A stretch of DNA of 5,091 nucleotides from Verrucomicrobiales bacterium (GTDB lineage Bacteria > Verrucomicrobiota > Verrucomicrobiia > Verrucomicrobiales > DEV007), in the NCBI GenBank assembly GCA_023253615.1, contig JALRFZ010000413.1, positions 1 to 5,091 on the forward strand, read 5' to 3'. Of the stretch, positions 1-5,091 are shown piece by piece; the first letter of the stretch is position 1; every line of letters starts with the position of its first letter. A program made the position numbers and the translations under genes. A model generated the notes under the pieces. It was given only the letters and a program-made list of their open reading frames with translations, made no database searches and had not been told where the DNA came from.

Positions 1-96
1 GAACTCAAAAACCTCCGGGAAAGCGTCGAAACCCTCAAAAAGCAGGGCGAGGCGGCCGTGAAAGGCGTAACTCCGGATCGGGCGAAGGGCGACTGA
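1..96 (+). CDS. C-terminal end of an unidentified protein (5' end outside window)
   Basis: Reading from base 1 gives 31 codons and a TGA at 94-96. The peptide starts ELKNLRESVETLKKQGEAA and ends DRAKGD. The first 20 residues have the charged, heptad-like pattern of an amphipathic helix or coiled coil; the last ten are a polar tail. Third codon positions are mostly G or C, as in the genes to the right, which supports real coding. Too little is present to name a family. The same frame stays open past the stop through to 630, but the sequence just after the stop becomes AT-richer and loses the G/C-ending codon pattern, so I read the TGA as a genuine gene end. A weak 4-bp GGGC/GCCC hairpin spans the stop (87-100) without a following T-run. 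Confidence 0.6.
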   Translation, partial: ELKNLRESVETLKKQGEAAVKGVTPDRAKGD

Positions 97-150
97 GCCC
101 CCACCAAAAACCTCTCTACCTCTCCTTTTGATTATCGTAAATATACAATT
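97..150. other. Intergenic gap with AT-rich island and possible -10 element
   Basis: This 54-base gap separates the 31-codon tail from the start-less surface-domain ORF. Its right half (about 125-150) is markedly AT-rich against the surrounding sequence. It contains TACAAT at 144-149, a 5/6 match to the sigma70 -10 consensus, but no good -35 at 16-18 bases. Transcription from that box would begin around 155-157, after the ATG at 152 and before any usable in-frame start of the downstream ORF. It may be a decayed promoter or simply an AT-rich spacer. No strong terminator is visible after the stop at 96. Confidence 0.3.
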
Positions 151-630
151 CATGCGATCCGCCGCCCCTTCCGCCCCGATGCGCTGATCGGAGTCTCGCC
201 GACCCAGCTCGGCGGCAACGGCATTCATCGCGACAGCACCCTGCTGCAATCCCTCCCCCAGACGGCGAAAAAGGCCGGCACCCACACCTGGCACACCGCC
301 GTCGACAACGACGGCCTGGAGACGGATGATCTCATCCTCACCGGCGCGGCCGGCAACCGCCTTTTCCGCGTCACCTACCTCCGCGAGGCCGGAGGTGCGG
401 TGGTGAATGAAACGGCGGTGCTTCTCACCGGATTGGTCGACAACGACGTGCCGAGCCTCGCGCGGACCCGCTACCGGATCACGATCAGCGTGAATCGTTC
501 CGCGATCGGGAAGCGCACGGGCCACACCGCCCATCTGCGGGTCGCCTCGAACGGCGATGCCAACAAGATCGACCGCGTCAACGCCGTCCTCGTCAACAAG
601 ACGAAGAAACCGAAAAAACCGCGGCGTTGA
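151..630 (+). pseudogene. Surface-type beta-sandwich domain, 5'-truncated or frameshifted, no canonical start
   Basis: One frame runs open to a TGA at 628-630 and codes from about 151, where codons become strongly G/C-ending. The product begins HAIRRPFRPDALIGVSP and continues with alternating hydrophobic strands (HTWHTAVDNDG, NRLFRVTYLREAGG, RYRITISVNRS, TAHLRVASNGD), ending in the basic tail KTKKPKKPRR. From memory this matches an immunoglobulin-like or CARDB-like domain found, often repeated, in large exported proteins of Verrucomicrobiota and Planctomycetes, which typically open with PDLLIG and have an ND-G-x-x-D-x-F-x-L-x-G core. No ATG, GTG or TTG lies in frame between 97 and 399. The ATG at 152 is in another frame and stops at 187; a single missing base near 178 would join it to the domain. 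The first canonical starts, GTG 400 and GTG 403, would cut the domain in half, leaving about 75 residues. No signal peptide is visible. I favour a gene remnant or frameshift; a non-canonical start (ATT 148, CTG 184) is less likely. Confidence 0.5.
391..396 (+). promoter_or_regulatory. Shine-Dalgarno-like GGAGGT before GTG 403
   Basis: GGAGGT lies 6 bases before an in-frame GTG at 403 (3 bases before GTG 400), an ideal spacing. It is the only good ribosome-binding match in the start-less ORF and would give a product of about 75 residues starting VNETAVLL. It also encodes Gly-Gly in the strand-turn REAGGAVVN, a Gly-Gly turn I expect at this point in the domain, so it may be coincidental. Gene finders are likely to start the gene here. 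Confidence 0.25.
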
Positions 631-636
631 GGTCGC

Positions 637-649
637 GCCGGCGTCCGGC
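637..649. repeat. Short GC-rich inverted repeat after the surface-domain ORF
   Basis: GCCGG (637-641) and CCGGC (645-649) are perfect complements around a CGT loop, starting 7 bases after the stop of the upstream ORF. No T-run follows, so it is a poor intrinsic terminator by itself, though position fits a transcript-end hairpin. The 13 bases CGCCGGCGTCCGG (636-648) recur exactly at 2370-2382, just after the ABC-F gene. Confidence 0.35.
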
Positions 650-665
650 TCCGCCCGCTTTCGAT

Positions 666-693
666 TTGCGGATCGCGGAGAGTCGGGTATGTA
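666..693 (+). promoter_or_regulatory. Weak candidate promoter for the ABC-F gene
   Basis: TTGCGG (666-671) and TATGTA (688-693) are 16 bases apart, about 50 bases before the ABC-F start. Each matches the sigma70 consensus at only 3 of 6 positions, so this is the best candidate in the 115-base gap rather than a confident promoter. No Shine-Dalgarno site sits at normal distance from ATG 746; the nearest purine run, GGAGGG at 721-726, is 19 bases away, too far to count. Confidence 0.2.
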
Positions 694-745
694 GAAGGCT
701 CGCCCCATCGGGTTTCCCCCGGAGGGCCTCCCAGCGACTTCTCCC

Positions 746-2353
746 ATGCTCACGATCCGGAATCTCAAGAAATCCTACGGTGGCCAGCCTCTCTTCGAGG
801 AGGCCTGCCTGCAGATCAACTACGACACCCGCGCGGCCCTCGTCGGTCCGAATGGAGCGGGCAAATCGACCATTTTTCGCATCATCCTCGGGCAGGAAGA
901 GGCCGATGCCGGGACGGTCGATCTCGATGAGTGGTCGCTCGTCGGCTTCCTGCCGCAGGAGAGCGAGGACGTCGGCGATTTCAGCGTGCTCGAGATCGCG
1001 ACGGGCCGTGCCGGCACAATCGAGGAGCTGGAAAAAGAGCTGAAATCGATGGAGGAAGCCGGCCTCGTCGAATCCCGTGCCTATTACGAGGCGCAGACAA
1101 AATTCGACGCGCTGAACGATCCCCAGGTCGAGGCCAAGGCGAAGAAGATGCTCCGCGGCCTCGGATATCCCGCCGAGAATTTCGACCGCCCCGCCCGCGA
1201 GATGAGCGGTGGCTGGATCATGCGCGCCCACCTCGCCCGCCTCCTCGTCATCGAGCCGAGCCTGCTCATGCTTGATGAGCCGACGAACCACCTCGACCTG
1301 ATGTCGCTGCTCTGGTTCCAGGATTACCTGAAGAATTACAACGGCGCCATCCTCATGATCTCGCACGACCGCGAATTCATGGACGCGATCGTCAACGAGG
1401 TCCACGAGATCTCCGAGCGCAAGCTGCTCCACTACTCGGGCAATTACTCCGATTTCGAAAAGCAGCGCTACGACAACTACGAGCGTCAGAACAACGCTTA
1501 CAAAAACCAGCAGAAGCAGATCGGCGAGCTCCAGGCCTTCGCGAACAAGTTCCGCAGCGTCTCCTCGAAGGCATCGCAGGCCCAGTCCAAGCTGAAGGAA
1601 ATCGAGCGGATGGACAAGATCGAGAAGCCGGTCGCGCCGCGCAAGCCCTTCCGTTTCCAGATCCCCGAACCTCCGCGGGGCGGACAAAAAGCGCTCGAGC
1701 TCGAGAACGTGCATTTCGCCTACGGCACCCACAAGGTCTACGAGGGCCTCGGCCTCACAATCGAGCGCGGCGAACGCACTGTCCTGGTGGGTCCGAACGG
1801 ATCGGGCAAATCGACCCTCCTGAAACTGCTCGCCGGCGAACTGATCCCGCAGGAAGGCAAGGTCGTGGCGGGTCACAATGCCAAGATCGGATATTTCTCG
1901 CAGCACCGGTCCGCGACGCTGAATCCGAACAACTCCGTCCTCACCGAGGTGATCGAGGCGAACCCGACCCTGCGCGAGGACGACGCCCGCGGCATCCTCG
2001 GTTCGTTCATGTTCCGGAAGGAAGAAGTCTACAAGATGACGAAGGTCCTCAGCGGTGGCGAAAAGAGCCGCCTGAACCTGATCAAATTCCTCGTCGATCC
2101 GCCGAACATCCTCCTGATGGACGAGCCGACGACGCACCTCGACATCCTCACCGTCGAGTCCTTGATCCTCGCGCTGGAAAACTACGCCGGCACCCTCGTC
2201 TTCATCTCGCACGACGTCCACTTTATCAAGAAGCTCGCCAAGGACGTGATCCACGTCGCCAACGGCAACGCGAAACGTTTCCACGGCGACTGGGATTACT
2301 TCATCGAGAAATCCGGCGCCGGCAACGAACGCGCCGCACTGACGGCGGAGTGA
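746..2353 (+). CDS. ABC-F family ATPase (YheS/Uup-like ribosome-associated ATP-binding protein)
   Basis: This 535-residue soluble protein has two ATP-binding cassettes in one chain and no membrane segment, the layout of ABC-F proteins, which bind the ribosomal E site and act on translation rather than transport. Cassette 1: Walker A GPNGAGKS at 34-41, Q-loop Gln71, signature MSGGW at 153-157, Walker B LLMLDEP with DEPTNHLD at 177-184, switch His207. Cassette 2: Walker A GPNGSGKS at 349-356, Q-loop Gln386, LSGGE at 435-439, DEPTTHLD at 459-466, His489. The charged helical linker (about 222-300, with GNYSDFEKQR and KASQAQSKLKEIERM) corresponds to the tRNA-contacting arm and most resembles YheS-type members. 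E. coli YheS is near 640 residues, so this one lacks the C-terminal extension. Start ATG 746 gives the usual N-terminus MLTIRNLKKSYGG. Both active sites look intact. Odd points are Met for Leu in the first signature and Thr for Asn in the second DEPTNHLD. The exact role (antibiotic protection or housekeeping translation factor) cannot be told from sequence; nothing nearby suggests a resistance cassette. Confidence 0.95.
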   Translation: MLTIRNLKKSYGGQPLFEEACLQINYDTRAALVGPNGAGKSTIFRIILGQEEADAGTVDLDEWSLVGFLPQESEDVGDFSVLEIATGRAGTIEELEKELKSMEEAGLVESRAYYEAQTKFDALNDPQVEAKAKKMLRGLGYPAENFDRPAREMSGGWIMRAHLARLLVIEPSLLMLDEPTNHLDLMSLLWFQDYLKNYNGAILMISHDREFMDAIVNEVHEISERKLLHYSGNYSDFEKQRYDNYERQNNAYKNQQKQIGELQAFANKFRSVSSKASQAQSKLKEIERMDKIEKPVAPRKPFRFQIPEPPRGGQKALELENVHFAYGTHKVYEGLGLTIERGERTVLVGPNGSGKSTLLKLLAGELIPQEGKVVAGHNAKIGYFSQHRSATLNPNNSVLTEVIEANPTLREDDARGILGSFMFRKEEVYKMTKVLSGGEKSRLNLIKFLVDPPNILLMDEPTTHLDILTVESLILALENYAGTLVFISHDVHFIKKLAKDVIHVANGNAKRFHGDWDYFIEKSGAGNERAALTAE

Positions 2354-2374
2354 GGATCCCCGGAGCACCCGCCG

Positions 2375-2400
2375 GCGTCCGGGAGCGACCGGACGCTCTT
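2375..2400. terminator. Hairpin between convergent genes, candidate bidirectional terminator
   Basis: GCGTCCGG (2375-2382) and CCGGACGC (2389-2396) form a perfect 8-bp stem around the six-base loop GAGCGA. It begins 22 bases after the ABC-F stop on the plus strand and 4 bases after the stop of the ThuA-like gene on the minus strand. Seven of eight pairs are G-C. The plus-strand tail TCTT is only weakly T-rich and the minus-strand tail is GC-rich, so termination may be inefficient or Rho-assisted; the hairpin could also protect both 3' ends from exonucleases. Placement in the 46-base gap between converging genes is the main support. Confidence 0.6.
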
Positions 2401-3395
2401 CACTCGACCACCGCGACCCTGTCGAGGGTCAGCACCCCGGCGGGCACGGGCGGGAAGGTGACGGCTCCGGTGGCGGCCCATTCGGTGCCGCGCTTGAGGG
2501 TTTCCTGGAAGCCGAGCCCACCCATCGAGACGGCGCTGTGGCCCAGGGCGGTGTGGAAAACGCGTCCCTTCCCGTAGGGGATCGCCATCAGGAGCGGCTC
2601 CCACTCGCCCGAGCCGCCCGTCTCCACCGTGGCGAGGGCCGCACCGAGCACGCTCACGTTCCGTGCCGGACCACGCAGCCGGTCGTAGAGCTCGTCCTGG
2701 GCATGCAGCCATTTCGCCGGCAGACCCTTCACGATGGGATGCTCCGCATCCTGGATCTCCACGACGAACTCATGCTGTTTGCCGTGCGATCCGCCGCGTC
2801 CGGCCGTGGGATCGAGCGTCCACTTGCCGTCGCGCTTGCGCAGGTAGGGACCGGAAAGCTCGCTGCGCCCGCCCCAGCCGCCGACGCCGATCATCTCGTT
2901 GTAGGCGGGCCATTCGGGAAAGGAGTTGTTGGCCGCGTGGACGGAGACGAAACCGCCCCCGTTCTTCACATACTCCTCGAAGGCGAGCCGCACCGGCTCG
3001 GGCCAGGTCTCGCCGTTGTAGTTCGAGACGACCACGTCATGCGCCGCGAAGTCGGGCTTCCATGCGGCCCAAGCGGCGGCGCTCCCGGCCTTGTGGGCGG
3101 CGACCTGCGACTCCCATTCCTTCATCTCGGCGGCGAATTTCGCCTTCGCGGCATCGTCCGGATTCTGCGGGGCGCGCGGGGCACGCGGGGCGCCGGCCGG
3201 AGAGGTGGAAACGGTCACTTCAAATCGTCCCGACTTTTCCAGCATGGCGACGAGGAGAGGACTGGTCTCCTGCCAGGCATGGTTGTTCTGACCGTCGACG
3301 AGGAGCACCGAAATCTTTTCCGCGGCGTTCAAGCCGGAAAGGAAAAGGGCGGATGAGAGAACAGCGGCAAAGGTGAAAAAGGCGGAGCGTTTCAT
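2400..3395 (-). CDS. Exported ThuA-like domain protein (trehalose-utilisation family)
   Basis: This 331-residue protein starts with a Sec signal peptide: MKR, a hydrophobic core to about residue 22, and a likely cut after Ala24 or Ala25 (GLNAA-EK). No lipobox cysteine is seen, so it should be periplasmic or secreted. The mature part matches the ThuA-like family, a class I glutamine-amidotransferase-like fold: [14 protein letters not shown] (28-41), the central [14 protein letters not shown] (146-159), HPIVKGLP and DELY (219-237), and [12 protein letters not shown] (275-286). Family members link to sugar metabolism, and ThuA of rhizobia helps use trehalose through 3-keto intermediates; exported forms are common beside polysaccharide degradation genes in Verrucomicrobiota and Planctomycetes. 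The substrate here is unknown. An Ala/Pro-rich insert (about 66-112) separates the first strand region from the core. ATG 3395 is chosen because the signal peptide starts there; it has no Shine-Dalgarno site, but a strong promoter lies just upstream. It converges with the ABC-F gene and follows the GlnD-like gene after 81 bases. Confidence 0.9.
   Translation of the reverse strand: MKRSAFFTFAAVLSSALFLSGLNAAEKISVLLVDGQNNHAWQETSPLLVAMLEKSGRFEVTVSTSPAGAPRAPRAPQNPDDAAKAKFAAEMKEWESQVAAHKAGSAAAWAAWKPDFAAHDVVVSNYNGETWPEPVRLAFEEYVKNGGGFVSVHAANNSFPEWPAYNEMIGVGGWGGRSELSGPYLRKRDGKWTLDPTAGRGGSHGKQHEFVVEIQDAEHPIVKGLPAKWLHAQDELYDRLRGPARNVSVLGAALATVETGGSGEWEPLLMAIPYGKGRVFHTALGHSAVSMGGLGFQETLKRGTEWAATGAVTFPPVPAGVLTLDRVAVVE
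3168..3191 (-). repeat. Nine-base tandem repeat encoding (Ala-Pro-Arg)n
   Basis: Inside the ThuA-like gene a GCCCCGCGN unit is repeated about 2.7 times and encodes APRAPRAP, residues 69-76, at the start of the alanine-rich insert. The unit length is a multiple of three, so copy changes would preserve the frame. It lies in a probable surface linker, where length variation should be tolerated. Confidence 0.7.
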
Positions 3396-3406
3396 GAATG
3401 GCGGCG

Positions 3407-3436
3407 ATTTTAGCCCGAGGGCCGCCTCTTTGCCAA
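3407..3436 (-). promoter_or_regulatory. Sigma70-type promoter of the ThuA-like gene
   Basis: On the minus strand TTGGCA (3436-3431) and TAAAAT (3412-3407) are separated by 18 bases. Each matches the sigma70 consensus (TTGACA, TATAAT) at five of six positions. This is the best promoter in the window and is the only AT-rich block in the 81-base gap. Transcription would start near 3400, only about 4-7 bases before ATG 3395, so the message would have almost no leader. That fits the absence of a Shine-Dalgarno site, the upstream bases being CGCCGCCATTC. Confidence 0.6.
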
Positions 3437-3476
3437 GGACGCAATCCGGCCCGGAAGATTTCGCACCACCAGAAAG

Positions 3477-5057
3477 TCACCCCCACTCCTCGACGATGAC
3501 CCTGGCGTCGGAGAGGTCGAGGGTCCCGGGCAGGCGGAGGAAGACGGAGGCCCGCGCCCCGCGGCGGTCGGCCTGCGAGGTCACCCCGTGGACATCGGCA
3601 CGGAGACGGCGGCTGGCCTTGCAGCAGAGCAGGTAGATGAGGGCGCCGACCTCGCCGCCGGACTCGCCGCGCAGACGGTAAAGTCCGTGCCGCCACTCGG
3701 TGAGGGTGACTCCGCGCGCCACGTCGGGCAGGGCGGCCTCGTCCTCGTCGGAGCGGTGCAGGCGTCCCTCGATGGCGGCTTCGACGAGGGCGGCGAGATC
3801 GCCGTAGCCGGGACGCTCGTCGCCGTTCCGCCGGGGCGGGGCGAGGTGGAAAAAGTCGAGGGCGAGCCCGTGGTTCATCGCCGAGAAAAGGTGGGCCTGG
3901 CTGAGTCCCACCCCGTGTTTCCAGAGCGCCCCGCTGATCGAGGCGGCCATGCCGCGGTCGTCGCGTGCCGCCACGCCGAGGATGGCCGAGGGTCCGTTGG
4001 GGATGAGGATGGCCTTGGGCCGCGCCTTTCCCGCGGAATCGGCGAGCCTCAGGAGGTGAGGGCAGAAGCGCACCGCGTAGTGCCGGTAGATGCCCTCGAA
4101 GAAGTCGCGCCCGAAATCGAGGAGGATCTCGCGCGACTCGCGGTCGGCGAGCCCGGCCTCGCCGAGGAGGCGGTGCGGGTCGAAACGACGGTCCTCCGGC
4201 ATGCAGGCTTTCGCGTAGAGTTCCCGGATGTTGAAAAAGAGGGTCGGCTTTTCCTTGGGCGACTCCCAGGCGTGCCGGTCGATCCGGGTGAAGACGTAGA
4301 GGGCGCGGGCTTTCCCGGGATCGCCGCCGCAGCGATCGAGCAGATCCTTCACCGCGAGGTCGTCGATGAGGCCGGCGTCCGCGATCTCGCGGAAGGAGCG
4401 GCGGTTGGCGACGAGGAAGCGGGCGAGTTCGAGGATGCCCACGTCGAAGCCCGCCGTGGCGAAGCTCCGCTGGTAATAGTCGTCGAGCGGAATGCCGGAA
4501 AATCCGCTCGAAAAACGCTCGGAGAGGGATCGCGACGGATCCTGCCGGGCGAGGAGATCGTCGGGGGTGACGGGCAGGCGTTTCGTCTTCAGGGCGAGCT
4601 TCACGGCGGCGAGTTCGTCGTTGGTGAGGCGCGCGGCCTCGACCTCGATGCGGATGTCGTAGCCGGTGTCGGTGAGCCGGTCGGGATCGCGCGATTCGGC
4701 GAGGATGCGCTCGCCCTCGCGGCGCTCGGTCTCGAGTTCGCGCATTTTTTCGCGCTCGAGCGGGCCGCGCAGGATCTGGCGTTCGGTGCGCACACGCTCG
4801 TCGAGCGAGGATTCGAACCGCGCGTAGCCGGGAAAGAGGCGGTCCTCGGCCCCGGGGATGCGCGAGAGAAAATCGAAAGAGGACGCGAGGCTCCCGCGCG
4901 TTTCGAGAAAGAGCGCGGCCAGCTCGGGCACGGGGGCGAGCCAGTCGCCGGCGCGATGGAAGGTGGTGAGCAGTTCCGAGGCATCGATCGGCAGTTCGTA
5001 GCGCTGGGCGGTGCGGATCAGGGAGAGGGCCGCGCTGCTGCGATCCTGGTCGGTCAC
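3477..5057 (-). CDS. GlnD-like protein with ACT-like domain, lacking nucleotidyltransferase and HD motifs
   Basis: The 526-residue product is soluble with no signal peptide or membrane segment. I recognise remote similarity to the C-terminal half of GlnD (PII uridylyltransferase/uridylyl-removing enzyme). Residues 44-84 (PELAALFLETRG to LFPGYARFESS) resemble the segment between the GlnD nucleotidyltransferase and HD domains, and 209-282 (LELARFLVANRR, RALYVFTRIDRHAW, FFNIRELYAKA) resemble the helices following the HD core. A charged helix at about 84-122 may be a coiled coil. Residues 357-405 (SAILGVAARDDRGMAAS, then LSQAHLFSAMNHGLALDFFHL) look like an ACT ligand-binding domain, and 455-526 may be a second, degenerate one. 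No nucleotidyltransferase motif is present and the sequence contains no His-Asp pair, so neither GlnD activity is expected. It probably senses or binds something, but the ligand and partner are unknown. GTG 5057 is the only start between the in-frame TAG at 5064-5066 and Met105, and has no clear Shine-Dalgarno site. It is a real gene by length and codon pattern; function is inferred. Confidence 0.8.
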   Translation of the reverse strand: MTDQDRSSAALSLIRTAQRYELPIDASELLTTFHRAGDWLAPVPELAALFLETRGSLASSFDFLSRIPGAEDRLFPGYARFESSLDERVRTERQILRGPLEREKMRELETERREGERILAESRDPDRLTDTGYDIRIEVEAARLTNDELAAVKLALKTKRLPVTPDDLLARQDPSRSLSERFSSGFSGIPLDDYYQRSFATAGFDVGILELARFLVANRRSFREIADAGLIDDLAVKDLLDRCGGDPGKARALYVFTRIDRHAWESPKEKPTLFFNIRELYAKACMPEDRRFDPHRLLGEAGLADRESREILLDFGRDFFEGIYRHYAVRFCPHLLRLADSAGKARPKAILIPNGPSAILGVAARDDRGMAASISGALWKHGVGLSQAHLFSAMNHGLALDFFHLAPPRRNGDERPGYGDLAALVEAAIEGRLHRSDEDEAALPDVARGVTLTEWRHGLYRLRGESGGEVGALIYLLCCKASRRLRADVHGVTSQADRRGARASVFLRLPGTLDLSDARVIVEEWG

Positions 5058-5063
5058 GCAGGT

Positions 5064-5091
5064 CTACATCGCCATCACGGTCATCATCTCG
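5064..5091 (-). CDS. Possible C-terminal end of the preceding minus-strand gene
   Basis: On the minus strand the edge reads GAG ATG ATG ACC GTG ATG GCG ATG TAG, giving EMMTVMAM and a stop. The TAG ends 6 bases before the GTG start of the GlnD-like gene, a spacing typical of genes translated from one message, so the two may be an operon. Only eight codons are visible, methionine-rich and unrecognisable. The frame is the same as the GlnD-like gene, so the TAG could alternatively be an in-frame stop inside one longer gene, or the stretch could be non-coding. Confidence 0.3.

Noticed and set aside
87..100. GGGC/GCCC hairpin over the first stop codon as a terminator
   Set aside because: The stem is only 4 bp and is not followed by a T-run; the nearest TTTT is some 25 bases away.
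152..187. ATG 152 short ORF (MRSAAPSAPMR) as a leader peptide
   Set aside because: It has no Shine-Dalgarno site or regulatory hairpin and overlaps the domain-coding frame; it is better explained as the original start of a frameshifted gene or chance.
593..2368. A 591-codon open frame on the minus strand across the whole ABC-F gene
   Set aside because: It is the antisense shadow of a strongly supported ABC-F gene in GC-rich DNA. The product is low-complexity and rich in Asp, Glu, Leu, Val and Arg with no recognisable domain.
2538..3356. A 272-codon open frame on the plus strand opposite the ThuA-like gene
   Set aside because: The minus-strand reading has a signal peptide, family motifs, a promoter and a terminator. 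The plus-strand product is Arg/Gly-rich with no recognisable domain.
3441..3460. Inverted repeat TCCGG/CCGGA after the GlnD-like gene as a terminator
   Set aside because: One base separates the arms, so at most about 3 bp can form with a usable loop, and no T-run follows on the minus strand.
3220..3696. A 158-codon minus-strand open frame bridging the ThuA-like and GlnD-like genes
   Set aside because: It is out of frame with both supported genes, crosses the promoter region, and is an arginine- and proline-rich product typical of a shadow frame.
1..5091. Mobile element, CRISPR array, tRNA or rRNA, defence or phage module
   Set aside because: I found no transposase-like protein, terminal inverted repeats, regularly spaced repeats or tRNA-like cloverleaf, and composition is even apart from the small AT-rich island near 125-150.

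Overview
The window is GC-rich, densely coding bacterial chromosome, with strongly G/C-ending codons and short gaps. The best guess is a member of Verrucomicrobiota or a relative in the PVC group. This rests on an exported ThuA-like protein, a cell-surface-type beta-sandwich domain with an RPDALIG opening, a large GlnD-like protein without catalytic motifs, and start regions that mostly lack a Shine-Dalgarno site. The lineage call is from remembered family resemblance, not from a search.

Layout from left to right: (1) the last 31 codons of an unidentified plus-strand gene (1-96); (2) a short AT-rich gap, then about 480 bases coding in one frame for a surface-type beta-sandwich domain, with no ATG, GTG or TTG start where coding appears to begin, so probably a broken or 5'-truncated gene (about 151-630); (3) a complete ABC-F ATPase gene (746-2353, plus), the best-supported gene here; (4) a 46-base convergent gap holding an 8-bp hairpin that could end transcription on both strands; (5) a complete exported ThuA-domain protein (2400-3395, minus) with a good sigma70-type promoter so close to its ATG that the mRNA should be nearly leaderless; (6) a 526-residue protein (3477-5057, minus) that resembles the C-terminal half of GlnD, with an ACT-like domain but neither the nucleotidyltransferase nor an HD motif; (7) at the right edge, the last eight codons of what may be the preceding minus-strand gene, ending 6 bases before that start.

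The genes do not form an obvious single pathway. The ABC-F protein should act on ribosomes in the cytoplasm. The ThuA-like protein should act outside the cytoplasmic membrane, possibly on carbohydrates. The GlnD-like protein looks like a cytoplasmic regulator or ligand sensor. The thuA-like and glnD-like genes lie in the same direction 80 bases apart, but the former seems to have its own promoter. I see no RNA gene, insertion sequence, CRISPR array, phage gene or defence cassette. The points most worth following are the catalytically stripped GlnD-like protein, the start-less surface-domain gene and the nearly leaderless promoter; I do not see a convincing new multi-gene system.
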